A stretch of DNA of 8,560 bases from an uncultured Carnobacterium sp. (GTDB taxonomy: Bacteria > Bacillota > Bacilli > Lactobacillales > Aerococcaceae). Each line of letters starts with the position of its first letter. Within the stretch, counting starts at the first letter, position 1. The stretch is from contig CAJPNA010000053.1 of the NCBI GenBank assembly GCA_905371865.1, positions 1-8,560 on the forward strand, in the 5' to 3' direction. Positions 1-6,112 of the stretch are shown here, piece by piece. The notes beneath the pieces are model-generated. The model saw nothing but the letters and a program-made list of their open reading frames with translations. It had not been told where the DNA came from and did not search any database. A program made the translations under genes and the position numbers.

Positions 1-263
1 GTATAATGATAGATTAGCGGATTCTCATCTACGGTACTTACGTCGAAAATGAAGAAGTGATCACGGTTATCCCTAGTCTTTTCCTTATTGAGGACAAAGT
101 AATTCTTACGAGAAGTTGCCATTGTTTTGAGGATATCATCGGTCAGGAAGGTCAATGGAATATTCATGTTAGAGTAGCGGTAGAAGTCACGTTCAAAATC
201 TTGGTAGCTCTCGCTATAATAGTCCATTTGTAGGTGATTACGCTGAAACTCAAGCTGATTCAT
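1..263 (-). CDS. DUF5960-like protein, last visible gene of the SOS operon (3' end cut by window)
   Basis: The first 87 residues are visible, beginning MNQLEFQRNHLQMDYYSES; the C-terminus lies beyond the left edge. The start is the ATG at 263, preceded by a strong GAGGAGG (270-276) six bases upstream. It overlaps the end of the YolD-like gene by 14 bases, so the two are probably translationally coupled. The sequence is soluble, rich in aromatic and charged residues, with no membrane segment or catalytic motif that I can see. From memory it resembles the streptococcal DUF5960 family, which often sits downstream of UmuC-like polymerase genes; that assignment is recognition, not a search. No function is known to me. 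Its place in the operon suggests an accessory role in damage-induced synthesis or element maintenance. Confidence 0.75.
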   Translation of the reverse strand, partial: MNQLEFQRNHLQMDYYSESYQDFERDFYRYSNMNIPLTFLTDDILKTMATSRKNYFVLNKEKTRDNRDHFFIFDVSTVDENPLIYHY

Positions 264-618
264 AGAGCACCTCCTCGACAAGTTCAATACTAATAATGTC
301 TTTTAATTTCAAATTGATGTGACCTGTTGTAGTTTTTATCAAAATGAAATCTTTGGTCAGACTTGGTATTGTTCCAGTATAGGAAACTTGATTGTTTTTT
401 TTAACAACATGAATGCGCGTGTTCAGTTGCCCAGCATACACCTGACTGAGGAGTAATAATTTCTTCTCCAGTGACAAATCTGACATATACGTTACTTTGT
501 TTGCATCGTCAGTGAGTGCTGATGTATGCTCAGATAGGAAAAAGCCCATCCATTTTTGCATCTTAGTATCCTGGTACTCTCTTGCTGACTGAAATGGCAA
601 GTATGAACGATCAATCAT
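250..618 (-). CDS. YolD-like protein
   Basis: This 122-aa protein carries the YolD-like pattern: an early KMQKWMGFFLSEHTSAL segment (about residues 19-35), then a C-terminal beta-rich half that ends in an acidic stretch. YolD-like proteins are encoded next to UmuC/UvrX-type Y-family polymerases in Firmicutes and are thought to be small partners of them, loosely in the position UmuD holds in enterobacteria; the mechanism is not firmly established. The ATG at 618 overlaps the polymerase stop codon (ATGA arrangement, 4-base overlap), and a GGAGGG site (625-630) lies six bases upstream. Both support translational coupling, and probably a fixed ratio to the polymerase. The downstream gene overlaps its 3' end. 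The length is normal for the family and nothing looks broken. Confidence 0.82.
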   Translation of the reverse strand: MIDRSYLPFQSAREYQDTKMQKWMGFFLSEHTSALTDDANKVTYMSDLSLEKKLLLLSQVYAGQLNTRIHVVKKNNQVSYTGTIPSLTKDFILIKTTTGHINLKLKDIISIELVEEVLYESA

Positions 619-2030
619 TTTAATCCCTCCAATCCACCAGCGGAATGACCGCCGATAAGTTTACTACGTTCAATATTTCTGGAACCTTCGGTTAGGACGG
701 TTCCTTTTTGAATAGCTAAAAAGCCAAACTGTTCTCTGACAACATCAATTGCTGTCTGAAGTCTATTTTCTTTTTCAATTTGTTCTACATCATCAAAAAG
801 TGACAGTAGAGTAAAGTTTTCATCTACAAAGCCACCATAAGACACACCGATTTGCCTCACTGCACCAGAGGTGTATTTCTTTCGGAATAATTCAAGTACA
901 TGACCAACCATTGTTTTTGGAAGATTTGCTGGGTCAATTTTTTTCTGAGCATTAATTGATTTTTTCATCTCAGTTCTAGAATAGCCAATATGAATAGAAA
1001 CGACAGTAGCTTTTTTATGTGCCGAGCGAAGACGGTTAGCAACCTGGTCAGCCATTTCAGCTAATACGATTTCAATTTCTCTTTGGGTTCTGTAATCTCT
1101 AGGAAGTACTTGTGAGTTACCCAATCCTCGTGATTTTGGTTTATAGGGTTCATGGACGTTGCTCTCATCAACACCGTTTGCGTGAAACCATAGCTGAACA
1201 CCAACTTTGCCGAATTCTTTTTTGAGAATATCAGGATTGAAGTTGGCTAGTTCTTTGATTGAATGAATACCAAGTTTTTGTAAATGAATCTCGGTTTTAC
1301 TACCAATCCCCCAAAAGTCTGTTAGTTTTGGAATGGCCCATACCTTGGTTTCTACATCTTCGTATGACCAGTTCGCTCTCATTGTAGCAGTTTTTTTAGC
1401 TTCATTATCTAGAGCTAGTTTAGCTAGAAGAGGATTGGAATTACTCATTCCAACAGTTGAGATAATACCTGTTTTACTGTAAATATCTCTCTGAATCATA
1501 GCCGAAACATTATCTAACTTATCTTTCCTTGACATTGACTTATCAGAAATAAAGTAAGAAAGTGAGCTAGTAAGGTCAATAAAGCCTTCATCGATTGAAT
1601 AGGGGAGAATGTCATCTGGAGCAGCATAGTCTTGAAATATATGCTGAATCTCTAGATTCTTTTCAATATATCTGTCCATTCGCGGAGGAACGATGAGTGT
1701 ACGCTTTGCCCAGTGTTCGATGAAAGATTTATACTTCGGTGTTACCTCAAGACCTTGTTTCCACGCATTCTGATAGCTGAATTTTCGAGTGTTTATATCA
1801 AATGGCAAGTCGTAGGAACGACCTACATTTGCTTTACCGAATACTTTTTTAAACATTGGAGAAGAAGCGAGAATCAATCCTGCCGAGTTGTCTGCACGGC
1901 TCATGACGCACAGTGATGTGTAGAGTGGATGTAAACCTCTATCCACACATTCTACAGAAGCGTAGAAGGACTTCATATCGAGGAAGGCTATGTCACTTTG
2001 AGGTTCAATAGAATAGTCGATATAGCCCAT
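615..2030 (-). CDS. umuC: Y-family translesion DNA polymerase (UmuC/UvrX type)
   Basis: This 471-aa error-prone polymerase would copy across damaged bases during the SOS response. The palm begins with AFLDMKSFYASVE, giving metal ligand D18 and likely steric gate Y23. The second catalytic motif is YSIDEGFIDLT, with D147 and E148. A helix-hairpin-helix thumb segment, FWGIGSKTEIHLQKLG, spans about 239-254. The little-finger domain follows (about 300-400), and LLSLFDD near 408-414 is a likely beta-clamp binding peptide. All catalytic acids are present and the length is full, so it should be active. The start at 2030 has AGGAGA seven bases upstream (2038-2043), inside the tail of the 42-aa gene. 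It resembles the plasmid, phage and ICE UmuC-like branch (UvrX/YqjW) more than DinB. Co-transcription behind a LexA-like repressor implies damage induction. The gene symbol denotes the family. Confidence 0.93.
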   Translation of the reverse strand: MGYIDYSIEPQSDIAFLDMKSFYASVECVDRGLHPLYTSLCVMSRADNSAGLILASSPMFKKVFGKANVGRSYDLPFDINTRKFSYQNAWKQGLEVTPKYKSFIEHWAKRTLIVPPRMDRYIEKNLEIQHIFQDYAAPDDILPYSIDEGFIDLTSSLSYFISDKSMSRKDKLDNVSAMIQRDIYSKTGIISTVGMSNSNPLLAKLALDNEAKKTATMRANWSYEDVETKVWAIPKLTDFWGIGSKTEIHLQKLGIHSIKELANFNPDILKKEFGKVGVQLWFHANGVDESNVHEPYKPKSRGLGNSQVLPRDYRTQREIEIVLAEMADQVANRLRSAHKKATVVSIHIGYSRTEMKKSINAQKKIDPANLPKTMVGHVLELFRKKYTSGAVRQIGVSYGGFVDENFTLLSLFDDVEQIEKENRLQTAIDVVREQFGFLAIQKGTVLTEGSRNIERSKLIGGHSAGGLEGLK

Positions 2031-2034
2031 AGGA

Positions 2035-2163
2035 TTATCTCCTTTTTAGTTTCTCTAGCTCTTCGATAAGTTCTCCGATGTAGTCAGTGATGTCGTATTC
2101 AAATTTGTCAGGGGTGAAGATAATACGTTCGTCTTTGATGTAAATCATTTCTTTAACATTCAT
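2035..2163 (-). CDS. 42-aa conserved-position microprotein upstream of umuC
   Basis: A short frame encodes 42 residues, starting MNVKEMIYIKDERIIF and ending in a charged helix-like tail, ELIEELEKLKRR. Its ATG overlaps the end of the 75-aa gene by 11 bases, and its stop lies four bases before the polymerase start. It therefore fills what would otherwise be a gap in a tightly packed operon. A GAGGTGG (2176-2182) sits 12 bases upstream, which is longer than ideal. The tail contains the polymerase's ribosome binding site, so translation through it could couple to umuC. I do not recognise a family. It could be a small polymerase or repressor partner, or mainly a coupling leader. The reading frame and operon fit are seen directly; function is unknown. 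Confidence 0.6.
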   Translation of the reverse strand: MNVKEMIYIKDERIIFTPDKFEYDITDYIGELIEELEKLKRR

Positions 2164-2380
2164 TGATATCGTCATCCACCTCGGTCATAGCAATCAAAAT
2201 AGAATCCTCTATCAAAAAAGCGTAAGGATAGATTTTTGCATCATCATTTTGAGGAATAAGAATTTCATCGAATCCTTCATTCTCTAGCCGCTCTTCAAAG
2301 TTGTCCATACAGAATATTTCAACTTTACAGTTCGGATTGAAACCATACGTCCCAAGTTCTAAAATATCCTTTAGCTTCAT
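2153..2380 (-). CDS. 75-aa acidic hypothetical protein of the SOS operon
   Basis: A small, strongly acidic protein begins MKLKDILELGTYGFNPNCKV and ends with the acidic run EVDDDINEC. It has no membrane segment, HTH or catalytic motif that I can identify. The ATG at 2380 is two bases after the repressor stop, with GAGGGAG (2388-2394) seven bases upstream, so translation is well supported. The gene sits between the LexA-like repressor and the polymerase, the slot that holds UmuD in classical umuDC operons, but it has neither the Ser-Lys dyad nor an Ala-Gly cleavage site and is not a UmuD. Its acidity would fit a protein-binding or DNA-mimic role; that is speculation. I do not recognise the family. 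Confidence 0.8.
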   Translation of the reverse strand: MKLKDILELGTYGFNPNCKVEIFCMDNFEERLENEGFDEILIPQNDDAKIYPYAFLIEDSILIAMTEVDDDINEC

Positions 2381-2382
2381 GA

Positions 2383-3072
2383 CTATACTCCCTCGACAGG
2401 CATAAAGTGACCTACAACTAGACCAACAATTCTAGGTTCATCCTCGTAAGGGATGAACTTCTCTGGATAGTCCTTATTCAAGGATACCATTCTAAATCCA
2501 TCCTCATCACGGTAGAGTTTTTTGATATAGACTGAGTCATTCCATGATAATGCATAGACTGCACCATCATAGTCGAAACCGTTTGAACGAATTAGTGCGA
2601 CTTCTCCACTCTTATATACAGGCTCCATAGAATCTCCCTCAATCCAAGCAGCAATGTCGTAACCGTATTGTTCCTCATCAGAGTAGATTGTTTCAGTTTC
2701 AAACTCGTCAAAGAATCCTTCTCCAAGACCAGCTGAGAGTTGGATATCTGATAGCACTTGGACTGAGAAGAGAGGAATGACGTTTGAAGTTTGTTGGGAA
2801 AGAAGAAGTTCCTCAACATACTCCTCTGCCTTTAGCTGGTTATCGGGAGATAACTGAAGATAGTTATTTACGATATTGTATTCAGATTCAAAATAAGTGA
2901 CTGGTACATCAAGAATAGCAGCGAGAGCGGTGAGGTTTTTTTGATTAGGTGTGTTTCTTCCGTTTTCCCAATTATGGTAAGCGGAACGATGAACATTTAA
3001 TTGATTAGCGATTGCAGTCTGTGATAACTTTATTTCAAGTCTTCGTTGTTTTAATCTTCCGTGAGAAAACAT
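2383..3072 (-). CDS. hdiR: HdiR/LexA-like self-cleaving repressor (HTH_XRE + peptidase S24)
   Basis: This 229-aa cytoplasmic regulator has an N-terminal XRE helix-turn-helix (about 7-61, including LSQTAIANQLNVHRSAYHNWENGR) and a C-terminal S24 domain. The predicted autocleavage bond is A114-G115 in LSAGLGEG. The catalytic serine is S148 in the GDSMEP motif and the lysine is most likely K184 in VYIKKL; their 36-residue spacing resembles LexA. Such proteins, like lactococcal HdiR, replace LexA in streptococci, which generally lack it: RecA filaments trigger cleavage and derepression. The ATG at 3072 follows a strong AGGAGGGG (3076-3083). It is the first gene of the operon and is followed two bases later by the 75-aa gene, so it probably represses itself and the polymerase. 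Function is inferred from intact motifs; the symbol denotes the family. Confidence 0.9.
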   Translation of the reverse strand: MFSHGRLKQRRLEIKLSQTAIANQLNVHRSAYHNWENGRNTPNQKNLTALAAILDVPVTYFESEYNIVNNYLQLSPDNQLKAEEYVEELLLSQQTSNVIPLFSVQVLSDIQLSAGLGEGFFDEFETETIYSDEEQYGYDIAAWIEGDSMEPVYKSGEVALIRSNGFDYDGAVYALSWNDSVYIKKLYRDEDGFRMVSLNKDYPEKFIPYEDEPRIVGLVVGHFMPVEGV

Positions 3073-3089
3073 GTTCCCCTCCTTTTTGT

Positions 3090-3099
3090 CTAGTTATAA
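3090..3099 (+). promoter_or_regulatory. Candidate repressor half-site/operator near the transcription start
   Basis: CTAGTTATAA lies just downstream of the predicted start of the operon and overlaps the perfect 10-bp palindrome AGTTATAACT (3092-3101). A near-copy on the opposite strand overlaps the -35 box. The position suits autorepression by the HdiR-like protein; binding is inferred only. Confidence 0.4.
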
Positions 3100-3108
3100 C
3101 TCAACAAA

Positions 3109-3136
3109 ATTATATCAGAATATTTATATTTTGCAA
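3109..3136 (-). promoter_or_regulatory. Promoter of the hdiR-umuC operon (extended -10)
   Basis: On the minus strand a TTGCAA -35 (3131-3136) is followed after 16 bases by a consensus TATAAT -10 (3109-3114). The TG one base before the hexamer makes an extended -10. Transcription would start near 3102, leaving a short leader before the repressor's ribosome binding site. It is the only good promoter seen for the six-gene operon, although internal promoters were not excluded. Confidence 0.75.
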
Positions 3137-3140
3137 CTAG
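3131..3140 (-). promoter_or_regulatory. Second candidate operator overlapping the -35 box
   Basis: Read on the minus strand this is CTAGTTGCAA. It matches the site at 3090-3099 in eight of ten positions, in opposite orientation. It overlaps the -35 of the hdiR promoter, so a protein bound here would block RNA polymerase. The pair could be the binding sites of the repressor encoded downstream. Confidence 0.35.
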
Positions 3141-3142
3141 AA

Positions 3143-3176
3143 TTAAAAAAGTCTATCAATTCAATTGATAGACTTT
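3143..3176 (-). terminator. Intrinsic terminator of the cytosine methyltransferase gene
   Basis: A perfect 14-bp inverted repeat (3148-3161 and 3163-3176) surrounds a single central base. On the minus strand it is followed by a T-run (complement of the A-run 3145-3150). It lies 10 bases beyond the methyltransferase stop and insulates the hdiR promoter from read-through. On the plus strand no T-run follows, so it acts in one direction. Confidence 0.85.
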
Positions 3177-3185
3177 ATATATTAA

Positions 3186-4412
3186 CTATTTTTTTAGGAC
3201 GGCTAGTATTTGTTTAGCAATTTCATGAATTGTTGGTACACAGACAGAATTTCCAAATTGTTTGTAGGCTTGTGTATCAGAAACCGGAATTATAAACTCT
3301 TCAGGGAAACCTTGGAGTCTAGCAGCTTCTCGTGGAGTAATTTTACGTGGGTTTTTACCTTTTTGTTCTATTAATATTTCACTTCCATCTTTGTAGTATC
3401 GAGCAGAAAGTGTATTTGTATATGGACTATCAGCATTAAATAGTGAGTAGCCGAATCCATTTCCTTTTGTTTTATGTTCAGCTTTCCTTCTTTGGTGTCC
3501 TTCCCAGAGTTTATCGGAGATAGTATACTTTTCATCAACATCAGTTTGTAGAATATTTCCTAGTTTAGTTTCTAAATGAAACGGTTCAGGGAAACGGAAT
3601 TCACTAAAATTATTTACACAAGTCTTATCAAATCCAACTATATAAATCCTTTCTCTATTTTGTGGTACACCAAAATCTCTGGCCTTAAAAAGTACAGTTG
3701 ATGTACTATATCCTAAATTCTCAAGAGTTGAAATGATTATCTTGTATGTCTTACCTTTATCATGTGTCTTTAGGTTTTTGACATTTTCAAGTAAAAAAGC
3801 TTTTGGACGTTTAGCTTTTATTATTCTAGCAACGTCAAAAAATAAAGTTCCACGAGTATCTTCAAATCCTAGACGTTTACCTGCTTGGGAGAAAGCTTGA
3901 CAAGGAAAACCAGCAACGAGTATATCATGATCTGGTATAGTATTTTCATCAATCTGAGTGATGTCACCTTCTGGAGTGTCTCCAAAATTAGTAATGTATG
4001 TTTTTTGAGCAAATTTATCCCATTCACTTGTAAATACAGTTTCTACTTCATTTGTTAATTGGAAACCTAATCTAGTTCCACCTATTCCAGCAAAAAGATC
4101 GATCATTTTGAACGGAAGATTTTCACTAATAATAAAAGGCGGATTCTTTAGAGAATTAAAAAAAGACTGAATACTGGACTGTTCAAGTTTTGAAGGATGC
4201 GTTTCTTCTGCTTCCCAACGTCTAATGGTTCTATCTCCAAATTTTTGAAGACCGAGTGCATCTGCTAATTCTTTTTGAGTGAGATTATATTTTTTTCGTA
4301 GATATTTTATATCATTTCCCGAAAGATTTTCTGCAATTGTAGTTTTTTTTGATAAAATATTGGTAGTAGTCAATTTTCTATTACTTTCTAAAATGTGTCT
4401 ATCAAAGGTCAA
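3186..4412 (-). CDS. DNA (cytosine-5) methyltransferase with N-terminal HTH
   Basis: This enzyme transfers a methyl group from SAM to cytosine C5 within its target site, protecting host DNA from the adjacent McrBC/LlaJI-like nuclease. Visible motifs are I (MIDLFAGIGGTRLGF, 103-117), IV with catalytic C171 in GFPCQAFSQ, VI ENV (209-211), VIII QNRER (251-255), IX PREAARLQGFP (360-370) and X FGNSVCVP (386-393). The target-recognition region contains GNGFGYS and TLSARYYKDG, resembling Dcm/M.EcoRII-type enzymes, so a CCNGG- or CCGG-like target is possible but unproven. Residues about 33-75 form an XRE-type HTH, as in autoregulating relatives such as M.SsoII or M.EcoRII. No ATG precedes the motif I region: the best start is TTG at 4412, with AGGA only four bases upstream (4417-4420); TTG at 4373 is the alternative. 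The gene is complete (408 aa) and single, unlike LlaJI, which has two methyltransferases. Confidence 0.93.
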   Translation of the reverse strand: MTFDRHILESNRKLTTTNILSKKTTIAENLSGNDIKYLRKKYNLTQKELADALGLQKFGDRTIRRWEAEETHPSKLEQSSIQSFFNSLKNPPFIISENLPFKMIDLFAGIGGTRLGFQLTNEVETVFTSEWDKFAQKTYITNFGDTPEGDITQIDENTIPDHDILVAGFPCQAFSQAGKRLGFEDTRGTLFFDVARIIKAKRPKAFLLENVKNLKTHDKGKTYKIIISTLENLGYSTSTVLFKARDFGVPQNRERIYIVGFDKTCVNNFSEFRFPEPFHLETKLGNILQTDVDEKYTISDKLWEGHQRRKAEHKTKGNGFGYSLFNADSPYTNTLSARYYKDGSEILIEQKGKNPRKITPREAARLQGFPEEFIIPVSDTQAYKQFGNSVCVPTIHEIAKQILAVLKK

Positions 4413-4424
4413 ATTGTCCTATAA

Positions 4425-4454
4425 TTGACACTTTAACACATTTTATGATATTAG
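4425..4454 (+). promoter_or_regulatory. Candidate promoter of the McrB/LlaJI nuclease operon
   Basis: A perfect TTGACA -35 (4425-4430) is followed after 18 bases by TATTAG (4449-4454), with TG one base upstream giving an extended -10. The start would fall near 4461, right before the Shine-Dalgarno. TATGAT at 4444-4449 is a better hexamer, but only 13 bases from the -35. It overlaps the methyltransferase promoter, so the two arms may compete for polymerase. Confidence 0.5.
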
Positions 4455-4458
4455 TCAA
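4430..4458 (-). promoter_or_regulatory. Candidate methyltransferase promoter
   Basis: On the minus strand, TTGACT (4453-4458) is separated by 17 bases from TAAAGT (4430-4435). Transcription would begin near 4423, giving a leader of about 11 bases before the TTG start. The -10 is only moderate. It lies almost exactly over the oppositely directed nuclease promoter. Confidence 0.5.
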
Positions 4459-4461
4459 TTT

Positions 4462-4467
4462 AGGAGG
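4462..4467 (+). promoter_or_regulatory. Ribosome binding site that fixes the mcrB-like start
   Basis: AGGAGG lies seven bases before the ATG at 4475. The earlier in-frame ATG at 4445 lies inside the promoter and has no such site, so 4475 is chosen. The site runs into an AGGCCT palindrome (4465-4470), which could itself be a target of a DNA methyltransferase. Confidence 0.85.
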
Positions 4468-4474
4468 CCTAATT

Positions 4475-6112
4475 ATGCTAAAGGATTTAGGAGTTATTTT
4501 TGATGAGCAAAGCAGAATAGCATCGGAATTTCTATCAAAAAATGACACTGAGGTAATTCTCTCTACTGAATTTAAAGAGAATTATAAAAAACATATTGAT
4601 ATGTTAGGTGATGAAATTTATTTTGAACAGTATAATTCAAAATATCACACTAATAGTAAGTTTATTATAATTCCGAATCAGTGGTTTTATCTTGCTTTTA
4701 TTGCAGCGCCATATTATAAAGAATTCCTTAAATATAAATCAATCCTGTTGGACACACTATCGGGCGATGATTTTAAAGAATTTTGCCAAACAGCTAGAAA
4801 TGGTGAATTAGATGAAAATTTATTTGATACTATCTCAGTAGATCTTACTGAAACTGATACGTTATTTCTAAAGAAATTTGTTACCGATTATCATTGGTGG
4901 CATGGCGGGAAGGAAATCCACAGGGGGGATAGTTTTATATCACCAATTTTAGCTTTATTAAAGTTAATTAATGCTTCTTCTGAACATGTAGCAATAATTG
5001 TAAAGTATCTCGTTGATGCAGATTTTGATTTAAGTGATGTAAATAAGTACTTTGAACTTGTTGAAATGGACAGCCGAAGTGTAGTTACTACCAATTATGA
5101 CAATACGAACCTTGTGGGTGATAATATTCTTCTCTATGGGGTTCCTGGGTCTGGAAAAAGTTTTAAAATTGCTACCGAATATTGCAATGATGAAAATAGA
5201 ATGGAGCGATTAGTCTTTCATCCGGACTATATGAATACTGACTTTGTCGGACAAATAATGCCTACTGTAAAAGAAAATGGAGATATTACCTATCTTTTTT
5301 CACCTGGACCTTTTACAAGAATTGTGAAAAAGGCAATTGATAACCCTAGTGAACACTATTATCTTGTAATTGAGGAGTTAAATCGAGGCAATGCTCCCGG
5401 AATATTTGGAGAAATCTTTCAATTATTGGATAGAAGTGCTAGCGGTGAAAGCGTCTACGGTATTAACAATTCAATACTTGCTACGGAAATTTATGGTGAT
5501 AAGTCTCATCAAATTAAAATCCCTTCTAACTTATCGTTACTTGCAACAATGAATACCGCAGACCAAAATGTATTCACTCTTGATACAGCATTTCAACGTC
5601 GATGGACAATGGAAATGATTGAAAATGATGTTGATTTATCGGAATATGGGAATTATTTTATTGCTGATACACAATATTCTTGGAAAGTATTCAACAAAGT
5701 TATCAATAAAAAAATTCTTGAGACTAGTAGCCAGACTCTAACTTCAGAAGATAAGCGAATGGGAGCATATTTTATTTCTGGTAATGTATTGAATATTGAA
5801 CGGATACATCAAGTACCAGCAGGTGATTCCGGTAATGAATTCAATAAAAAAAATAAACGCTTTGCAGAAAAAGTTTTGAAATATCTTTGGGATGATGCCT
5901 TCAAGTTTAATCGTGAAGATATCTTTGATGTTGCTTTGTATCCAAGTTTAGAGGCAATTATTAAGCGATTCACGGATAATGATAATCCTGAAAATGGGCG
6001 TTTTGATGTTTTCGCCAAAGATATCAAAGAGGAGTTAGAAAATCTTAAGGAAGCAACTTTAATAGATAATAACAACGACACAGGAGAAGAAGATGTTGAC
6101 AGTACCGAATAA
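4475..6112 (+). CDS. McrB-like AAA+ GTPase subunit of a LlaJI-type restriction system
   Basis: This 545-aa motor subunit probably hydrolyses GTP to move along DNA and drive the partner nuclease. Numbered from the ATG at 4475, the Walker A is GVPGSGKS (222-229) and Walker B is LVIEELNRGN (297-306). The McrB signature is MNTAD (359-363) with arginines at 375-376. The first 200 residues match no domain I know; by analogy with McrB and LlaJI.R1 they should read the target site. The tail is acidic and low-complexity (DNNNDTGEEDVDSTE). A frame extension to an ATG at 4445 is unlikely because the strong ribosome binding site is at 4462. The nuclease gene overlaps its end by 20 bases, indicating one operon. 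All ATPase/GTPase motifs are intact. It could be annotated generically as an AAA family ATPase, but the NRGN and MNTAD motifs favour McrB. Confidence 0.9.
   Translation: MLKDLGVIFDEQSRIASEFLSKNDTEVILSTEFKENYKKHIDMLGDEIYFEQYNSKYHTNSKFIIIPNQWFYLAFIAAPYYKEFLKYKSILLDTLSGDDFKEFCQTARNGELDENLFDTISVDLTETDTLFLKKFVTDYHWWHGGKEIHRGDSFISPILALLKLINASSEHVAIIVKYLVDADFDLSDVNKYFELVEMDSRSVVTTNYDNTNLVGDNILLYGVPGSGKSFKIATEYCNDENRMERLVFHPDYMNTDFVGQIMPTVKENGDITYLFSPGPFTRIVKKAIDNPSEHYYLVIEELNRGNAPGIFGEIFQLLDRSASGESVYGINNSILATEIYGDKSHQIKIPSNLSLLATMNTADQNVFTLDTAFQRRWTMEMIENDVDLSEYGNYFIADTQYSWKVFNKVINKKILETSSQTLTSEDKRMGAYFISGNVLNIERIHQVPAGDSGNEFNKKNKRFAEKVLKYLWDDAFKFNREDIFDVALYPSLEAIIKRFTDNDNPENGRFDVFAKDIKEELENLKEATLIDNNNDTGEEDVDSTE

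Noticed and set aside
1713..1916. Open frame on the plus strand inside umuC
   Set aside because: It is opposite an intact, well-motivated polymerase gene, has no ribosome binding site or promoter, and its peptide shows no recognisable pattern.
2153..2380. 75-aa gene as a UmuD homologue
   Set aside because: It lacks the Ala/Cys-Gly cleavage site, the catalytic serine and the lysine; only its position resembles UmuD.
2592..2819. Alternative frame within the repressor gene
   Set aside because: It overlaps the S24 domain coding sequence in the same direction, has no start signals and encodes a low-quality Ser/Leu-rich peptide.
4367..4376. TAGTCAATTT repeated at 4452-4461, considered as a second operator copy
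   Set aside because: Minus-strand TTGACTA there has no matching -10 at 16-18 bases, and a single 10-base match in AT-rich DNA is weak; recorded but not called.
4445..4474. Upstream ATG adding ten residues (MILVNLGGLI) to the McrB-like protein
   Set aside because: It lies within the candidate promoter and has no ribosome binding site, whereas the ATG at 4475 has AGGAGG seven bases upstream; the extra residues would just be translation of that site.
4891..5094. Antisense frames inside the mcrB-like and nuclease genes, also at 5809-6268, 6354-6548 and 6609-6821
   Set aside because: All lie opposite genes with clear motifs, lack translation signals and encode Ser/Ile-rich peptides typical of antisense reading of AT-rich coding DNA.
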